From DATBGO01 sp963695645 (lineage in GTDB: Bacteria > Actinomycetota > Actinomycetes > Streptosporangiales > Streptosporangiaceae), in contig CAVOHC010000007.1 of assembly GCA_963695645.1 (NCBI GenBank), forward strand, positions 310,001-374,000: a DNA stretch of 64,000 nucleotides. The letters are read 5' to 3'. Positions within the stretch are counted from its first letter, which is position 1, and each line of letters starts with the position of its first letter. Positions 18,017 through 27,674 of the stretch are shown here, piece after piece. Both the position numbers and the translations under genes were made by a program. Under the pieces are notes generated by a model that saw nothing but the letters and a program-made list of their open reading frames with translations, did no database searches and had not been told where the DNA came from.

Positions 18017-18685
18017 ATGGCTCCTAGGCGGCGCGGCGGGGTCCTCTTCGACGTGGACGGCACCCTCCTTGACACCAGCTACCTGCACGTTGCCGCCTGG
18101 TGGGAGGCGTTCCGTGAGCGCGGCCACGACGTCCGCTGCGCGGACATCCACCGGGCTATCGGGCTGGAGTCCGGCGAGCTGATCCAGCGGGTAATCGGCA
18201 AGCCAGATCCGTCAGTGAGCGACGCGCATAGCCGGCACTACGCGCCGTACCTGGGCCGGATGCGCCGGCTGCCCGGCGCCAGGGAGCTGCTCGTGGCGAC
18301 CGCGCGGCTCGGCCTCAACGTGGTCCTTGCCACCAGCGCGAAAGCGGACGACCTTGACCTCATGCTCGGCGCTCTCGGGGCCGGCAGCTCGATCCGCACC
18401 GTCGTCAGCTCGGCCGATGTCGAGCAGGCCAAGCCTGGTCCAGACATCATCGAGCAGGCGCTGAGCGAGTCAGGCACCGCCCGGACGGATGCCGTCATGG
18501 TCGGGGACTCAGTCTGGGACGTGATCGCGGCCAGGCGGGCGCGGCTGCCGTGTATCGGCGTGCTGTCGGGCGGGATCGCCGCGGAGCAGCTCCGTGAGGC
18601 CGGCGCTGCCGAGATCTACCCGGATGCTGCCGCGCTGCTTGAGGACCTGGAGGCCAGCGGGATCGGCCGCCTTGCGGCCCACTGA
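18017..18685 (+). CDS. HAD-superfamily hydrolase (phosphoglycolate phosphatase-like)
   Basis: 222 aa with all four HAD motifs: I FDVDGTLLDT, II LATSA, III KPGPD, IV VMVGDSVWDV. A helical cap between motifs I and II places it in subclass I. Hydrolyses a small phosphate ester; the substrate is not identifiable. It is divergent from the REC-flavoprotein gene and convergent with the cysteine-synthase-like gene. Confidence 0.88.
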   Translation: MAPRRRGGVLFDVDGTLLDTSYLHVAAWWEAFRERGHDVRCADIHRAIGLESGELIQRVIGKPDPSVSDAHSRHYAPYLGRMRRLPGARELLVATARLGLNVVLATSAKADDLDLMLGALGAGSSIRTVVSSADVEQAKPGPDIIEQALSESGTARTDAVMVGDSVWDVIAARRARLPCIGVLSGGIAAEQLREAGAAEIYPDAAALLEDLEASGIGRLAAH

Positions 18686-18722
18686 GGCGGCCGGATTGCC
18701 GGGCACCGGCCACGGCGCGGCG

Positions 18723-19721
18723 TCAGGAGTCGAGGAAGTAGTCGTTAATGTATTTCTCGCCCTCATCGCAGAAGAACGTCACGACGTGCCCGAGGTCTGG
18801 GTGGCGCGCCCGGAGTTCGCGGGCGGCAACGAGATTCGCGCCGGAACTCGGCCCCACGAACAGCCCGCACTCACGGGCCAGGCGGCGCATCTCGCTGATC
18901 GCCGCGTCGCTGTCCACGGCCACTATCTCATCGATCATATGACGGTGCCTGGCGTAGATGCCGGGCACGAAGCCGTCGGCGATGCCCTCGATGAGGTGCT
19001 GGCCGACCTCGCCGCACATCAGCGTGCACGACTCGTTGGGCTCGATGGCGACGACGCGGCACGATGGGTTGCGCGCGCGGAAGCACTGGCCGACGCCGAC
19101 GATGGTCCCTCCGGTGCCGACACCGTTGACCACGGCGTCCGGGACCACGCCCGGCGGCAGCTGGGCGAGCGTCTCCGGGCCAAGCCAGGTGCGGTTCTCC
19201 TCGACGTTCCACTCTGAATCGAATTGCCGCGGCGCGAAGTGCCCGGGCTCTCCGCCGATTTCCCTGGCCTTGGCCAGCGCGTCATTGACGTGAAAGTCAC
19301 CGAGTTTCATTACCTGCGCGCCGAACGCCCGCGAGATCGCCACCCGCTCGCCGGTCATCCCGTTCGGCATGACGACGAGCATCTGGTAGCCCTTAACAGC
19401 GGCGACCATGCTCATCGCGTTCCCGGTATTGCCGCTGCTCGCCTCGACGATGGTGTCCCCGGGCCGCAGCAGCCCCTCCCGCTCCGCCCGCTCGATCATG
19501 TACTTGGCGATGCGTGCCTTGATGGATCCGGACGGGTTGAGGTGCTCGAGCTTGACCCATATCCCGTCGACCATGACCAGGGGCGTATTACCGATCGCGT
19601 CGAGGATCGTGCTGCCGCCGCTCCTGGGCGGCTCAGCCGCCGGCGCCGCGCCCCCAGACGGGCCGGCCGCAGGTCCCCGCGCCTCGTGGACCGCAGCACG
19701 CGCCCCATCTGTCGCATTCAT
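18723..19721 (-). CDS. PLP-dependent cysteine synthase-like enzyme
   Basis: Fold-type II PLP enzyme of about 332 aa. The Schiff-base lysine is in NPSGSIKARIAKYMI; the phosphate-binding loop is GVGTGGTIVGVG and the substrate loop EASSGNTGNAMS. Related to O-acetylserine sulfhydrylase and cystathionine beta-synthase without the CBS domains. The VVAIEPNESCTLMCGE segment is unlike canonical CysK, so the substrate may be another beta-substituted amino acid. ATG at 19721 is chosen; a GTG at 19742 is in frame. Confidence 0.85.
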   Translation of the reverse strand: MNATDGARAAVHEARGPAAGPSGGAAPAAEPPRSGGSTILDAIGNTPLVMVDGIWVKLEHLNPSGSIKARIAKYMIERAEREGLLRPGDTIVEASSGNTGNAMSMVAAVKGYQMLVVMPNGMTGERVAISRAFGAQVMKLGDFHVNDALAKAREIGGEPGHFAPRQFDSEWNVEENRTWLGPETLAQLPPGVVPDAVVNGVGTGGTIVGVGQCFRARNPSCRVVAIEPNESCTLMCGEVGQHLIEGIADGFVPGIYARHRHMIDEIVAVDSDAAISEMRRLARECGLFVGPSSGANLVAARELRARHPDLGHVVTFFCDEGEKYINDYFLDS

Positions 19722-19923
19722 AGCTGCACCATATGCGGGCACGGCCGATCCGTCTGCTTACGAGTCCGCGAAGCGAGCGTTCCCGCCGGCACTGACACTT
19801 CGGCTGTCCTCACCGCATGCGCCGTCCGATGCGCCATCGCGGCCTGCGTCGATGCGCCAGGACAGCTAATGCCCGGAGAGTAGACCGCGGCGAACCGGCG
19901 CGGCAAGGGCATTTGCCGCCCGC

Positions 19924-20721
19924 TCAGGTCGGCTTGCCAGGCACGGCCGGCTGGTCGTGCCGACCGGTGAGCAGGTCCTGGACACGGACCTTCGCGCGGA
20001 TCACCGGCAGGCGCAGTCGCTGCTCGCGGCTGCCGGCCCTGGCGAGCTTCCCCGGCCGGTCCCGGTAGCGCCAGCGGGCCCACGGGGAGCCTGGCCGGGC
20101 GAGCCTGATCGCGCCTGCGATGAAGAGCGGTGGCACGAACAGGCCGAACAGCCCGGTCCAGACCTTGCCCTTCAGCAATGTGATCGTGGCGAGCACGAAG
20201 AGCACCGCCACGGCCGCGATGAACGTCAGGACCGCGCCGAGGCTTCCAGGCAGCCATTCGTAGTCGGCGACGCTTTTCACGCCGGCCGGGCTGACGCCGA
20301 CCGGGCTGATCCCGATCAGCAGCAGCGCCGTCACTCCCGCGGCGGCGAAGACGGCGTCGATCGACAGCCGTCCCTCATTGCTCCAGTACACATCGCGCAG
20401 GTGTAGCAGGAGCGCGAACTCATCGAGCACCAGCGCGGTGCCGAGGCCGAACAAGGCCGCGGGTCCCGATCGCCAGCCGAGCGAGTACAGCGGCGCTGCC
20501 AGCTGGGCTACGCCGCCGATAGCCATGAACACCACGCCGAAGACCATGTGATGGATGTGCACCGCGCCGGCGACGACATTGCCCGGCCACCACCGGACCT
20601 GCGCCCGGATCAGCCGTACCGACAGCCGGATGAATCCGAAGCCGGCCACGAACGCCACGAAGAAGCAGAACAGCGGCAGCCGGCCGGTCTGCACGATCTG
20701 CGCTTCGAACCAACCGGACAT
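19924..20721 (-). CDS. Multi-pass membrane protein with HIHHMVFG motif, unknown function
   Basis: Family not named with certainty. 265 aa with about six hydrophobic helices; distinctive HIHHMVFG in the second loop/helix and VLDEFALLLHLRDVYW in the fourth suggest metal-ligand or catalytic residues in the membrane. The C-terminus is basic and probably cytoplasmic. ATG 20721 preceded by GGGGGTGGG. Possibly a membrane hydrolase; this is inference from the clustered His/Asp residues. Confidence 0.6.
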   Translation of the reverse strand: MSGWFEAQIVQTGRLPLFCFFVAFVAGFGFIRLSVRLIRAQVRWWPGNVVAGAVHIHHMVFGVVFMAIGGVAQLAAPLYSLGWRSGPAALFGLGTALVLDEFALLLHLRDVYWSNEGRLSIDAVFAAAGVTALLLIGISPVGVSPAGVKSVADYEWLPGSLGAVLTFIAAVAVLFVLATITLLKGKVWTGLFGLFVPPLFIAGAIRLARPGSPWARWRYRDRPGKLARAGSREQRLRLPVIRAKVRVQDLLTGRHDQPAVPGKPT

Positions 20722-20917
20722 CCCACCCCCTACCCCGGTGTCCACCGGGCCCAGGTAACGGCGGCAGGCACCCCGTCAAGTCTCCCGTACCCGGGGAACT
20801 GCCCGCCAGCACTGCGGTGGGCGAGAATGCTCCTGATCGAGGCCGTCCGGATCTGCGGCAACTGACCGGGAGGAGCGCGGCGGAAGAAACAGCTCCGGGC
20901 CTGAGTTGAGCTGCTAA

Positions 20918-21931
20918 GTGACTGACGTGCCGCTTTCCGTTCTTGACCTATCGCCGGTAGCCGCGGGAACCACTGCCGGGCAGGCCCTCCGCCAGACGAC
21001 CGAGCTGGCCAGGCGCACCGAGGAGCTTGGCTACCAGCGGTTCTGGGTGGCCGAGCACCACAACATGCCGGCGATCGCCAGCTCAGCGCCTGCCGTGCTG
21101 ATCGCGCATCTAGCGGCGGCCACGTCCAGGATCCGGGTCGGGTCCGGCGGGGTAATGCTGCCCAACCACGCCCCGCTGGTAGTCGCCGAGCAGTTCGGCA
21201 CCCTGGAAGCGCTGCATCCGGGCCGGATCGATCTGGGCATCGGCCGGGCCCCTGGCACTGATCAGCTCACCGCCCTGGCGCTGCGCCGCACGATGGAAGG
21301 CTTGTCGGCCGAGGCATTCCCGCAGGAGCTCGACGCTCTGATCCGGCTGTTCACCGGCGAGGACCCGCGGGCGCGGATCACCGCAACGCCCGGCCGGGGG
21401 GACATGCCTGCGATATGGCTGCTCGGCTCCAGCGGATTCAGCGCGCAGCTGGCCGGGCTGCTCGGACTGCCGTTCTCCTTCGCCCACCATTTCAGCGCCG
21501 CCAATACGGTGCCCGCGCTGGCCTTGTACCGGCAGCAGTTCCGGCCGTCTCGGTGGCTTCAGCGGCCTCAGGCAATGGTGGCGGTGAACGCGATCTGCGC
21601 CGACACCGATGAGCGGGCCCGCTGGCTGTCCGGCCCGGCTGCCCTGTCATTCCTGCAGCTGCGCGCCGGGCGGCCGCAGCCGCTGGCAACCCCCGAGGAA
21701 GCAGCCGCCTACCCGTACTCGGACCGGGAGCTGGAGTTCGCCGCGGAGCGTTTTGCTGGCCAGGCGGTCGGCTCGGCGGAGACGGTCGGCCGGCAGCTGG
21801 CCGCGCTTCGGGAGCGATCCGGCGCTGATGAGCTGATGCTCACCGCGATGGTGTATGACATCGAGGACCGGATTCGTTCCTTCGAGCTGATCGCCGAGAA
21901 GGTAGCGCCCGGGCTGCGCGCACCCGGCTAG
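20918..21931 (+). CDS. LLM-class flavin-dependent oxidoreductase
   Basis: 337 aa luciferase-like TIM barrel. Conserved landmarks: RFWVAEHHNMP, IRVGSGGVMLPNHAPL and HPGRIDLGIGRAPG. Uses reduced F420 or FMN for oxidation of an unknown substrate; in actinomycetes F420 is common, but the cofactor cannot be read directly. GTG start; the SD-like GGGAGGAG is 40 bp upstream, so the exact start is less certain. Confidence 0.85.
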   Translation: MTDVPLSVLDLSPVAAGTTAGQALRQTTELARRTEELGYQRFWVAEHHNMPAIASSAPAVLIAHLAAATSRIRVGSGGVMLPNHAPLVVAEQFGTLEALHPGRIDLGIGRAPGTDQLTALALRRTMEGLSAEAFPQELDALIRLFTGEDPRARITATPGRGDMPAIWLLGSSGFSAQLAGLLGLPFSFAHHFSAANTVPALALYRQQFRPSRWLQRPQAMVAVNAICADTDERARWLSGPAALSFLQLRAGRPQPLATPEEAAAYPYSDRELEFAAERFAGQAVGSAETVGRQLAALRERSGADELMLTAMVYDIEDRIRSFELIAEKVAPGLRAPG

Positions 21932-21980
21932 CGAGCTCGCCCCCGGCCGCCCGCATCGGCTGCCGGTGTATCGTGCAGCA

Positions 21981-22460
21981 ATGTCGTCCGCCTCAGAGCG
22001 TGATTTCCCGCGCGGCAGTCCCGACGAGCGAGAGCTGTTCTTGCGCTGGCTCCGGTTCCTCCGGGGCGCGGTGATCCGCAAAGTCGATGGTCTCAGCGAT
22101 GAGCAGGCCCGCTGGCGGCCGGGCAATGCCCTGATCCCGCTGCTCGGCATCGTCAACCACCTCACTCACGTCGAGTGGCGGTGGATCGACGGCGGGATGC
22201 TCGGGCAGGAAGTCAGCAGGAGTGAAACGGAGTTCAGCCCCGGACCGGAGCTGACGGTGAGCGCCGCGGTCGCCGCCTACCGGGAACGTGCGGCTGCCAC
22301 TGATGCGGTCGTCATGTCGATGCCGCTCACCGCGCCGTGCGGCCGGGCCGCCGACGCCGACCTCCGCTGGGTGCTGTTGCACCTGATCAACGAGACGGCG
22401 CGGCACGCGGGACACGCCGACGCGACGCGCGAACTGCTAGACGGCTGCACCGGCGAGTGA
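21981..22460 (+). CDS. DinB-like / DUF664 family protein
   Basis: 159 aa four-helix bundle of the DinB/YfiT group: motif NALIPLLGIVNHLTHVEWRW and the C-terminal LLHLINETARHAGHAD give the three-His metal site expected for mycothiol-dependent S-transferases. The frame opens at GTG 21966 but ATG 21981 is the family-like start. It probably conjugates mycothiol to an electrophile; specific function not known. Confidence 0.8.
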   Translation: MSSASERDFPRGSPDERELFLRWLRFLRGAVIRKVDGLSDEQARWRPGNALIPLLGIVNHLTHVEWRWIDGGMLGQEVSRSETEFSPGPELTVSAAVAAYRERAAATDAVVMSMPLTAPCGRAADADLRWVLLHLINETARHAGHADATRELLDGCTGE

Positions 22461-22770
22461 GCGGTCGCGGAATGGCTGCCCGCTGTCCGTGCGGAGCGTG
22501 TGCGTCCCGGGCCTATCGCGGCCCCGGGCGCGTAGCGTGTCGGACGGGACGCTTGTCGCGTCCCCGGCGTGACAGGTTTCTTGCCATGCGGAGCGGCGCG
22601 GGAGTCGCGATCGTTCGGGCCGCACGCAGAGCCGAAGGGCCCGGCTTCCCGGGACCTCGGCCTGCTGCGGTCGCCAGCAGCGGCGGCGCACCGTAAGGGG
22701 AGTACCTGATCGCGCCGGAAGCGCCGCCGGTGACCACGCAGGCTGGCGGCCAGCTGAACCGGAGAGGGAC
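22461..22770. other. Gene-free stretch
   Basis: No coding signature. The 3' end carries the ribosome site GGAGAGGGAC of the next gene. No clear promoter or terminator found. Confidence 0.4.
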
Positions 22771-23205
22771 ATGCCAGGTCAACCGATCGACCATGCGGGG
22801 CTCGAGCCGCTGCCCTTTGACACCTGCCTGGAGCTGCTTGCCTCGGCACCGCTGGGGCGAGTCGGCTTCCACGCGGACGGTGAGCTGGTGATCCTGCCGG
22901 TGAACCATGTCATGGACGGACAGGACGTGGCCTTCCGCACGGCCCGGGGGTCGAAGCTCGCCGCAGCGGGCGAGCAGGGCGTAGTCGCGTTCGAGGCCGA
23001 CTTCTATGATCAGCAGAGCCGGTCGGGGTGGAGTGTGCTGGTGACCGGCGTCGCGACGGTAGTGTACGAGGCGCCCGAAACCGAGCGGCTCAGCCGCCTC
23101 GGGCTGGACCGGTGGGCCGCCAACGTGGAACATCCGTTCTGGGTCCGGATCCGGGCCACCTCAGTGACGGGACGGCGGACGCCAGGGATCAGCGCCGCGG
23201 GCTAG
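22771..23205 (+). CDS. Pyridoxamine 5'-phosphate oxidase family (split-barrel flavin) protein
   Basis: 144 aa split barrel; LLASAPLGRVGFHADGELV and ILPVNHVMDGQDVAFRTARGSKL are the standard opening of short PPOX-like proteins in actinomycetes. Binds FMN, F420 or haem; a reductase or cofactor-sequestering role is likely. Start ATG preceded by GGAGAGGGAC. Confidence 0.85.
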   Translation: MPGQPIDHAGLEPLPFDTCLELLASAPLGRVGFHADGELVILPVNHVMDGQDVAFRTARGSKLAAAGEQGVVAFEADFYDQQSRSGWSVLVTGVATVVYEAPETERLSRLGLDRWAANVEHPFWVRIRATSVTGRRTPGISAAG

Positions 23206-23281
23206 ACGGTAGCGGCGGCCCTGGCTGCCGGTGCCGCGAGCCGCCGCTGCTGGCGCCGCAGCCGTCTGGCGCCGCCGCTGA

Positions 23282-25267
23282 CTATCCGACCAGGCAGCCG
23301 CTGCTGTGGCCGGTTTGCGGGAATGCCTTGGCCAGGGCGTCGGCGATCTTCTTGGCGCGGGCGGCGTAACCGGCCGAGGTGTAGTGAATTCCGTCCGCGA
23401 TGAACCACTTGTTCTTCGCTACGGAGGCCCAGTCGAATATCCGCATGTTCGGGTACCTGGGGCAGGCGCGAAGGAGGGTGTTATCCCACTTCAGCATGTT
23501 CGCCTCGGCGTAGGGGCCGCTGACGAGCAGGGACTTCACGTTGACCCACATGACAGGCTCGCCGTGGGCCGCGGACATCATCCGCTCGATCCGGGTCATC
23601 AGCCCGATCTGTGAGCCGACGGCCACGTCAGCGGTGTCGTTGGTGCCCAGGGCGATCACCCAGCAGCCCCGGAATCCCGCCGCCGCCATCGCGCGGGCTG
23701 CGTCGTAACCGTTGACCTGCCCGGGCAGCACCTCGACTACCGACCGCGCGCCCGAGATGTCCGTGCGGACGGTCTGCACGCCGACGTCCTCATACCGTGC
23801 GGGGATCCGTTTGGCCGGGTTAGGCAGGTAGTCGGGCGAGACCAGGCCATCGGAGGTCGAGTCACCAAGGTGCGCGACGGCGCGGCAGGAGGTGCGCAGC
23901 GGCCCGGTGTTCGGCGCGGCCGCCAGGGACGACCGCGGCGATCCGGCAGTCGCCGGGCGTGCCCTGGCAGTCGAGACCGACTTGATGGCCGACTGCGAGG
24001 CGCTAGCGGCAAGAGAAGCCGGGCTGCCCGCGGCCGGGGTCGGGGCCGGGAAGGCGCCGGCGAGGCCGCCGCAGGCGACAATGAACACCCCGGATCCGGC
24101 CACCGCCGCGGCTATGCCACCCAGCTTGACGGGCCGGGCGCGCCAGCCTGCTGCGCGGACCCGCGCCGCCAGCCGCTCGATGGCGCCATGCCGCACGGGC
24201 TCCTCAACGAACTGCCAGGACAGAGCGGCCAGGGCCACGCTCGCCGTCACCTGGAGCGCGGCCCGCGGCAGATCCTCCGCGGCGTTCGCTGGCGACGTCA
24301 GCACGATGACCGGATAGTGCCAGAGGTATATGCCGTAGGAGCGGACGCCGATCCACCGCAGTGGCCGCCAGCCAAGCGCAGCGCCCACCACGGTGCCCGG
24401 GCAAGCCGCCGCGGCCACGACGGCGACAGTCGCCATCGACAGCAGAGCGAGTCCGCCCCGGTACGTGAACGGCGAGTACTGACCGACCCGCCAGATCATG
24501 ACCGCGATCACGGCAAGGCCGGCGAGCCCGGCGCCGTCGAGCGGCAGGCGGGCCCAGATCGCCGGCCTCACCCGGTTCCGGCTTGGCCAGACCATCGCGA
24601 GGGCCGCGCCCGCGAGCAGGCCGAAGGCGCGGGTGTCCGTCCCTTCATAGACCCTCGTCGGATCCAGGCCCGGATGATAAAGCCGGAGCATGGCGAACGC
24701 CGACGCGCCGGCCAGCACGAGCGTAGGCAGCGCCAGCCACCTGAGCGTGCCGACCCGGCGGGTCCGCAGGAAGCACACGCCCAGCAGGAGCAGCCAGGGC
24801 CAGACGATGTAGAACTGCTCCTCCACGGCCAGCGACCACAGGTGATCGAGCGGGCCGGGCGGCGCGAACCTCGCGAAGTAGGACTGGTTCGCCGCGATGA
24901 GGTACCAGTTGCTTGAGTACGTGGCGGCGGCGGCCACCGCGCCGCGCAGGCCGGCCAGCCGGACCCGGTCAGCGATCGTCACCCACGCGGTCACGACGGC
25001 CAGCATCACGAACAGCGCGGGCAGTAGCCGGCGTGCCCGTCTGAGCCAGAAGTCGCCTAGGCGCAGGCTTCCATGAGCTGACCATTGCCCGAGCAGCAGG
25101 TCGGTGATGAGGTAGCCGCTGAGGGTGAAGAACACCCCGACTCCGAGCATCCCTCCGGGTGCCCACCCGAGCTGCTCGTGATACGCGATGACAGCGAGCA
25201 CCGCGAGCGCGCGCAGCCCGTCAAGCCCCGGCATATAACGCTGACCGGTGCGTACCGGTTCCGGCAT
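23282..25267 (-). CDS. OafA/YrhL-type membrane O-acyltransferase with C-terminal SGNH domain
   Basis: 661 aa. The N-terminal acyltransferase-3 domain has about ten membrane helices, beginning MPGLDGLRALAVLAVIAYH with the conserved catalytic His. After an Ala/Ser-rich linker the exterior SGNH esterase-like domain has block I HLGDSTSDG, GTNDTADVAV and DGIHYTSAGY. Such fusions acetylate cell-surface polysaccharide or peptidoglycan, the membrane domain exporting acetyl groups to the SGNH domain. The frame opens at 25348, but ATG 25267 after AAGGGGGAACTACC is preferred. The next gene upstream is a paralogue of the SGNH domain alone. Confidence 0.9.
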   Translation of the reverse strand: MPEPVRTGQRYMPGLDGLRALAVLAVIAYHEQLGWAPGGMLGVGVFFTLSGYLITDLLLGQWSAHGSLRLGDFWLRRARRLLPALFVMLAVVTAWVTIADRVRLAGLRGAVAAAATYSSNWYLIAANQSYFARFAPPGPLDHLWSLAVEEQFYIVWPWLLLLGVCFLRTRRVGTLRWLALPTLVLAGASAFAMLRLYHPGLDPTRVYEGTDTRAFGLLAGAALAMVWPSRNRVRPAIWARLPLDGAGLAGLAVIAVMIWRVGQYSPFTYRGGLALLSMATVAVVAAAACPGTVVGAALGWRPLRWIGVRSYGIYLWHYPVIVLTSPANAAEDLPRAALQVTASVALAALSWQFVEEPVRHGAIERLAARVRAAGWRARPVKLGGIAAAVAGSGVFIVACGGLAGAFPAPTPAAGSPASLAASASQSAIKSVSTARARPATAGSPRSSLAAAPNTGPLRTSCRAVAHLGDSTSDGLVSPDYLPNPAKRIPARYEDVGVQTVRTDISGARSVVEVLPGQVNGYDAARAMAAAGFRGCWVIALGTNDTADVAVGSQIGLMTRIERMMSAAHGEPVMWVNVKSLLVSGPYAEANMLKWDNTLLRACPRYPNMRIFDWASVAKNKWFIADGIHYTSAGYAARAKKIADALAKAFPQTGHSSGCLVG

Positions 25268-25436
25268 GGTAGTTCCCCCTTGCCGCGGGCCGGTCCGCCG
25301 GACTCCTTGCTGTCCGGCGCGTCTCGGGCCGCGCGGCAAGGGGGTCACTACCCAGAGTTACCTAATGATTACGTATTGTAGTTGGCAAGATACGGAACCG
25401 GGCGGCACGGCGGCCGATATGGTCAGCCTGTTGCGG

Positions 25437-26435
25437 TTAGCGCACGACGCAGCTGTTGCTGTGGCCGCCGCGGGGGAACGCCCTTGCCAGCCCGTCCGCG
25501 ATCGCCTGGGCCCGATCTGCGAAGCCGGCCGAGGTGTAGTGAATCCCATCCGAGCTGAACCAGCCGGGATTCGCCACCGAAGCCCAGTCGAGCACCCGCA
25601 TGTTCGGATACCTCGCGCAGGCATGGAGCAGCGTGTTGTTCCAGGCCTCCATGTTGGCCTCCGACCAGGGACCACTGGAGAGCATGGTCCGCGCGTTGAC
25701 CCACAGGACCGGCTCGCCGTGCGCCGCGGACATCATCTGCTCGACCCTGCCCATCAGCCCGACGGAGGAGCCGACGGATACGTTGGCGGTGTCATTGGTG
25801 CCCAGGGCGAATACCCAGCACCCCCGGTATCCCTCGCTCCACCAGGCGCTGGCTACGCCGTAACCGTTGACCTGGCCGGGCATTTCCTCGACGATGGAGC
25901 GCCCGCCTGAGGCGTCCACGCGCAGGTGCCTGACGCCGACGTCCGCGTACCTGGCAGCCAGCCGCTGGGCCGGGTCGGGCAGGTAGTCCGGCGAGACCAT
26001 GCCCACCGAGGTCGAGTCGCCGATATGCGCTACCGAGCGGCAGGAAGTGGCGAGCGCCGCCGTGCGGGCCTGCGACCGGGCCCGGGCGCGGGCAGGAGCT
26101 GCGGCCTTCGGCGGGCCGCTCGCGGCCTTACGGCCAGCCGCCCTTGCGCGGCTGGAGGCGGGTCCGTTGCTGGCATGGCCGGCCGGGGTAGCGGCGGATG
26201 GGTGGCCAGCCGGACGGGCGGTTTTAGCGCCAGCCGTCTGGGTGCCAGTCCCCGGACCCGCGAAGACGCCAGCCATGGCTACGCCGACCAGCATCAGCAC
26301 CAGTGCGGTGGCGCCGCCGGCGACCGCAATCACGCGGCGGGGCCCGGTCAGGCTCCTGGGCCAGCTGAAGGAGCGGAGGCGTGCGTGGCGGTGGTCGAGG
26401 CCAGGACGACGCATTATCGCTTTCCCATTCGACAT
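25437..26435 (-). CDS. Membrane-anchored SGNH-domain protein, paralogue of the adjacent acyltransferase tail
   Basis: 332 aa: a membrane helix at about residues 35-57, an Ala/Arg/Pro-rich linker, then an SGNH domain with HIGDSTSVGMVSPDYLP, GTNDTANVSVGS and DGIHYTSAGF. It aligns along its whole domain with the C-terminus of the downstream OafA-like protein, by eye well over half identical, so it arose by duplication. It may act as an exterior acyl-transfer partner of the neighbouring membrane enzyme. ATG at 26435 or 26414; neither has a strong ribosome site. Confidence 0.82.
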   Translation of the reverse strand: MSNGKAIMRRPGLDHRHARLRSFSWPRSLTGPRRVIAVAGGATALVLMLVGVAMAGVFAGPGTGTQTAGAKTARPAGHPSAATPAGHASNGPASSRARAAGRKAASGPPKAAAPARARARSQARTAALATSCRSVAHIGDSTSVGMVSPDYLPDPAQRLAARYADVGVRHLRVDASGGRSIVEEMPGQVNGYGVASAWWSEGYRGCWVFALGTNDTANVSVGSSVGLMGRVEQMMSAAHGEPVLWVNARTMLSSGPWSEANMEAWNNTLLHACARYPNMRVLDWASVANPGWFSSDGIHYTSAGFADRAQAIADGLARAFPRGGHSNSCVVR

Positions 26436-27106
26436 GAGAAGACGCGTGGCAGCGCACAGAGTTAACAGCTCGGGCGATCAACTCGATGACCAGGCCTTGG
26501 GGCGGAACCCGGGGGGCAGGTCGAGTGCGGCCGCGCCTCACTCGGGGGGCTTGTCATGCCGAGCGCGCCGGGCAAGATCGTATGTCCGGCACTTTTGCAA
26601 CGTTTATCCGGTTGAGGTTTCTCCGTTCCGCTACTGGCGGTGAGATGATGACCGTCATACGCAGCCGACGGGTGCGGTCCGACCGGGCTGGCCAGGTGCC
26701 GGGCAACCCGTGACGGCGGCTGCGCTCGGTAGCCGCCGCACTACGAAGAACGCGATTCCGGGTCACGCTGATTCCATCGGCGCCGAATTACTGCTGGTCT
26801 TCGGCCAGATCAGCACCGCCGTCGGGCTTGTTCCGGGCCTCCGGCGCTTGTTCCGGGCCTCCGGTGCATCCGGCGCTCGTCCCGGGGCCGCGGCCGTCCA
26901 GGGGGGCCGCGGCGCCTGTCCCGGGTGTCAGCGACGTCCGCTTACCGCCCCGCGGCACGCTTGCGCCTCCGTCGTGGGCGCCACCGTCCCGTGACCCCGC
27001 GATCGTGACGACTTTCCGGCACATAGCACCGGAAAGTCGTCACGATCACTGGAAAGCAGATGTCCCTGCGCGCCGTGCCTCCGGGCGGGCAGCGCGCGGC
27101 GACGAG
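26436..27106. other. Gene-free stretch with repeats
   Basis: No credible gene on either strand. It holds a 20-bp direct repeat (CTTGTTCCGGGCCTCCGG at about 26828 and 26848) and the perfect palindrome listed separately. The first 200 bp are less G+C-rich and probably contain the promoter of the SGNH gene. Confidence 0.5.
27001..27047. terminator. Perfect 19-bp-arm palindrome behind the NlpC/P60 gene
   Basis: GATCGTGACGACTTTCCGG (27001-27019) is followed by a nine-base loop and its exact reverse complement (27029-27047). It lies 60 bp past the stop of the minus-strand hydrolase gene. A hairpin this long can end transcription, but there is no T-run on either side, so a repetitive palindromic element is the alternative. 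Confidence 0.55.
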
Positions 27107-27598
27107 TCAGGTGCCCACTGCCACCCGTTGCGTGGCGCCGCGGACGCGATAGTAGGCGGTGGGGTGCCAGTAGCCGTTGAACTGCAGCCAGCCGATCCGG
27201 CTGCCGGTGTCGTGCGCTCCGAACGTGATGTCGCCGCGAACGAAGAACTCCACGTGCCCGGTGCCGTAGAAGGCCAGATCGCCGGGCCGCGCCTGGGCGT
27301 GGCTGATGCGGATCAGCCGGCCGCTGTTGAGCATGTCGTAGGTGGTCCGGCCCAGCCAGATGTGAGCGTGCCTGTAGGCGGCGGAGACAAGACCGGAGCA
27401 ATCATAACAGGACGGCCCTGCGCCGCCCCAGCAATACCACTTGCCACGCTGTGCCGTGGCGTACTTGTATGCGATCCAGCTCCTGGAATAGCGGATGGTG
27501 CGGGTTGCGGCATGCGCGGGCGCGGTGCTGAAGGCAACGGCAAATGCCAGCGCTGTCAGGGCCACGGACATCATAATCACGAACTTCCGGTGGAACAT
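27107..27598 (-). CDS. Secreted NlpC/P60 (C40) cell-wall hydrolase
   Basis: 163 aa: Sec signal peptide (cleavage near AHA-AT, residue 31) and a compact papain-like domain. Catalytic Cys67 in CYDCSGLVSAAY, His115 in GTGHVEFFV and a polar third residue at about His129. Cleaves peptide stems of peptidoglycan outside the cell. ATG preceded by AAAGGAG at six bases. The upstream leader is long and strongly structured, suggesting post-transcriptional control. Confidence 0.88.
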   Translation of the reverse strand: MFHRKFVIMMSVALTALAFAVAFSTAPAHAATRTIRYSRSWIAYKYATAQRGKWYCWGGAGPSCYDCSGLVSAAYRHAHIWLGRTTYDMLNSGRLIRISHAQARPGDLAFYGTGHVEFFVRGDITFGAHDTGSRIGWLQFNGYWHPTAYYRVRGATQRVAVGT

Positions 27599-27674
27599 CT
27601 GTTCTCCTTTGTTGCGTGGGAATGATCTCGGTGGTCCAGGGGCTTTCGCCGTCCCTTCCGTGCTCGCGGGGCCC

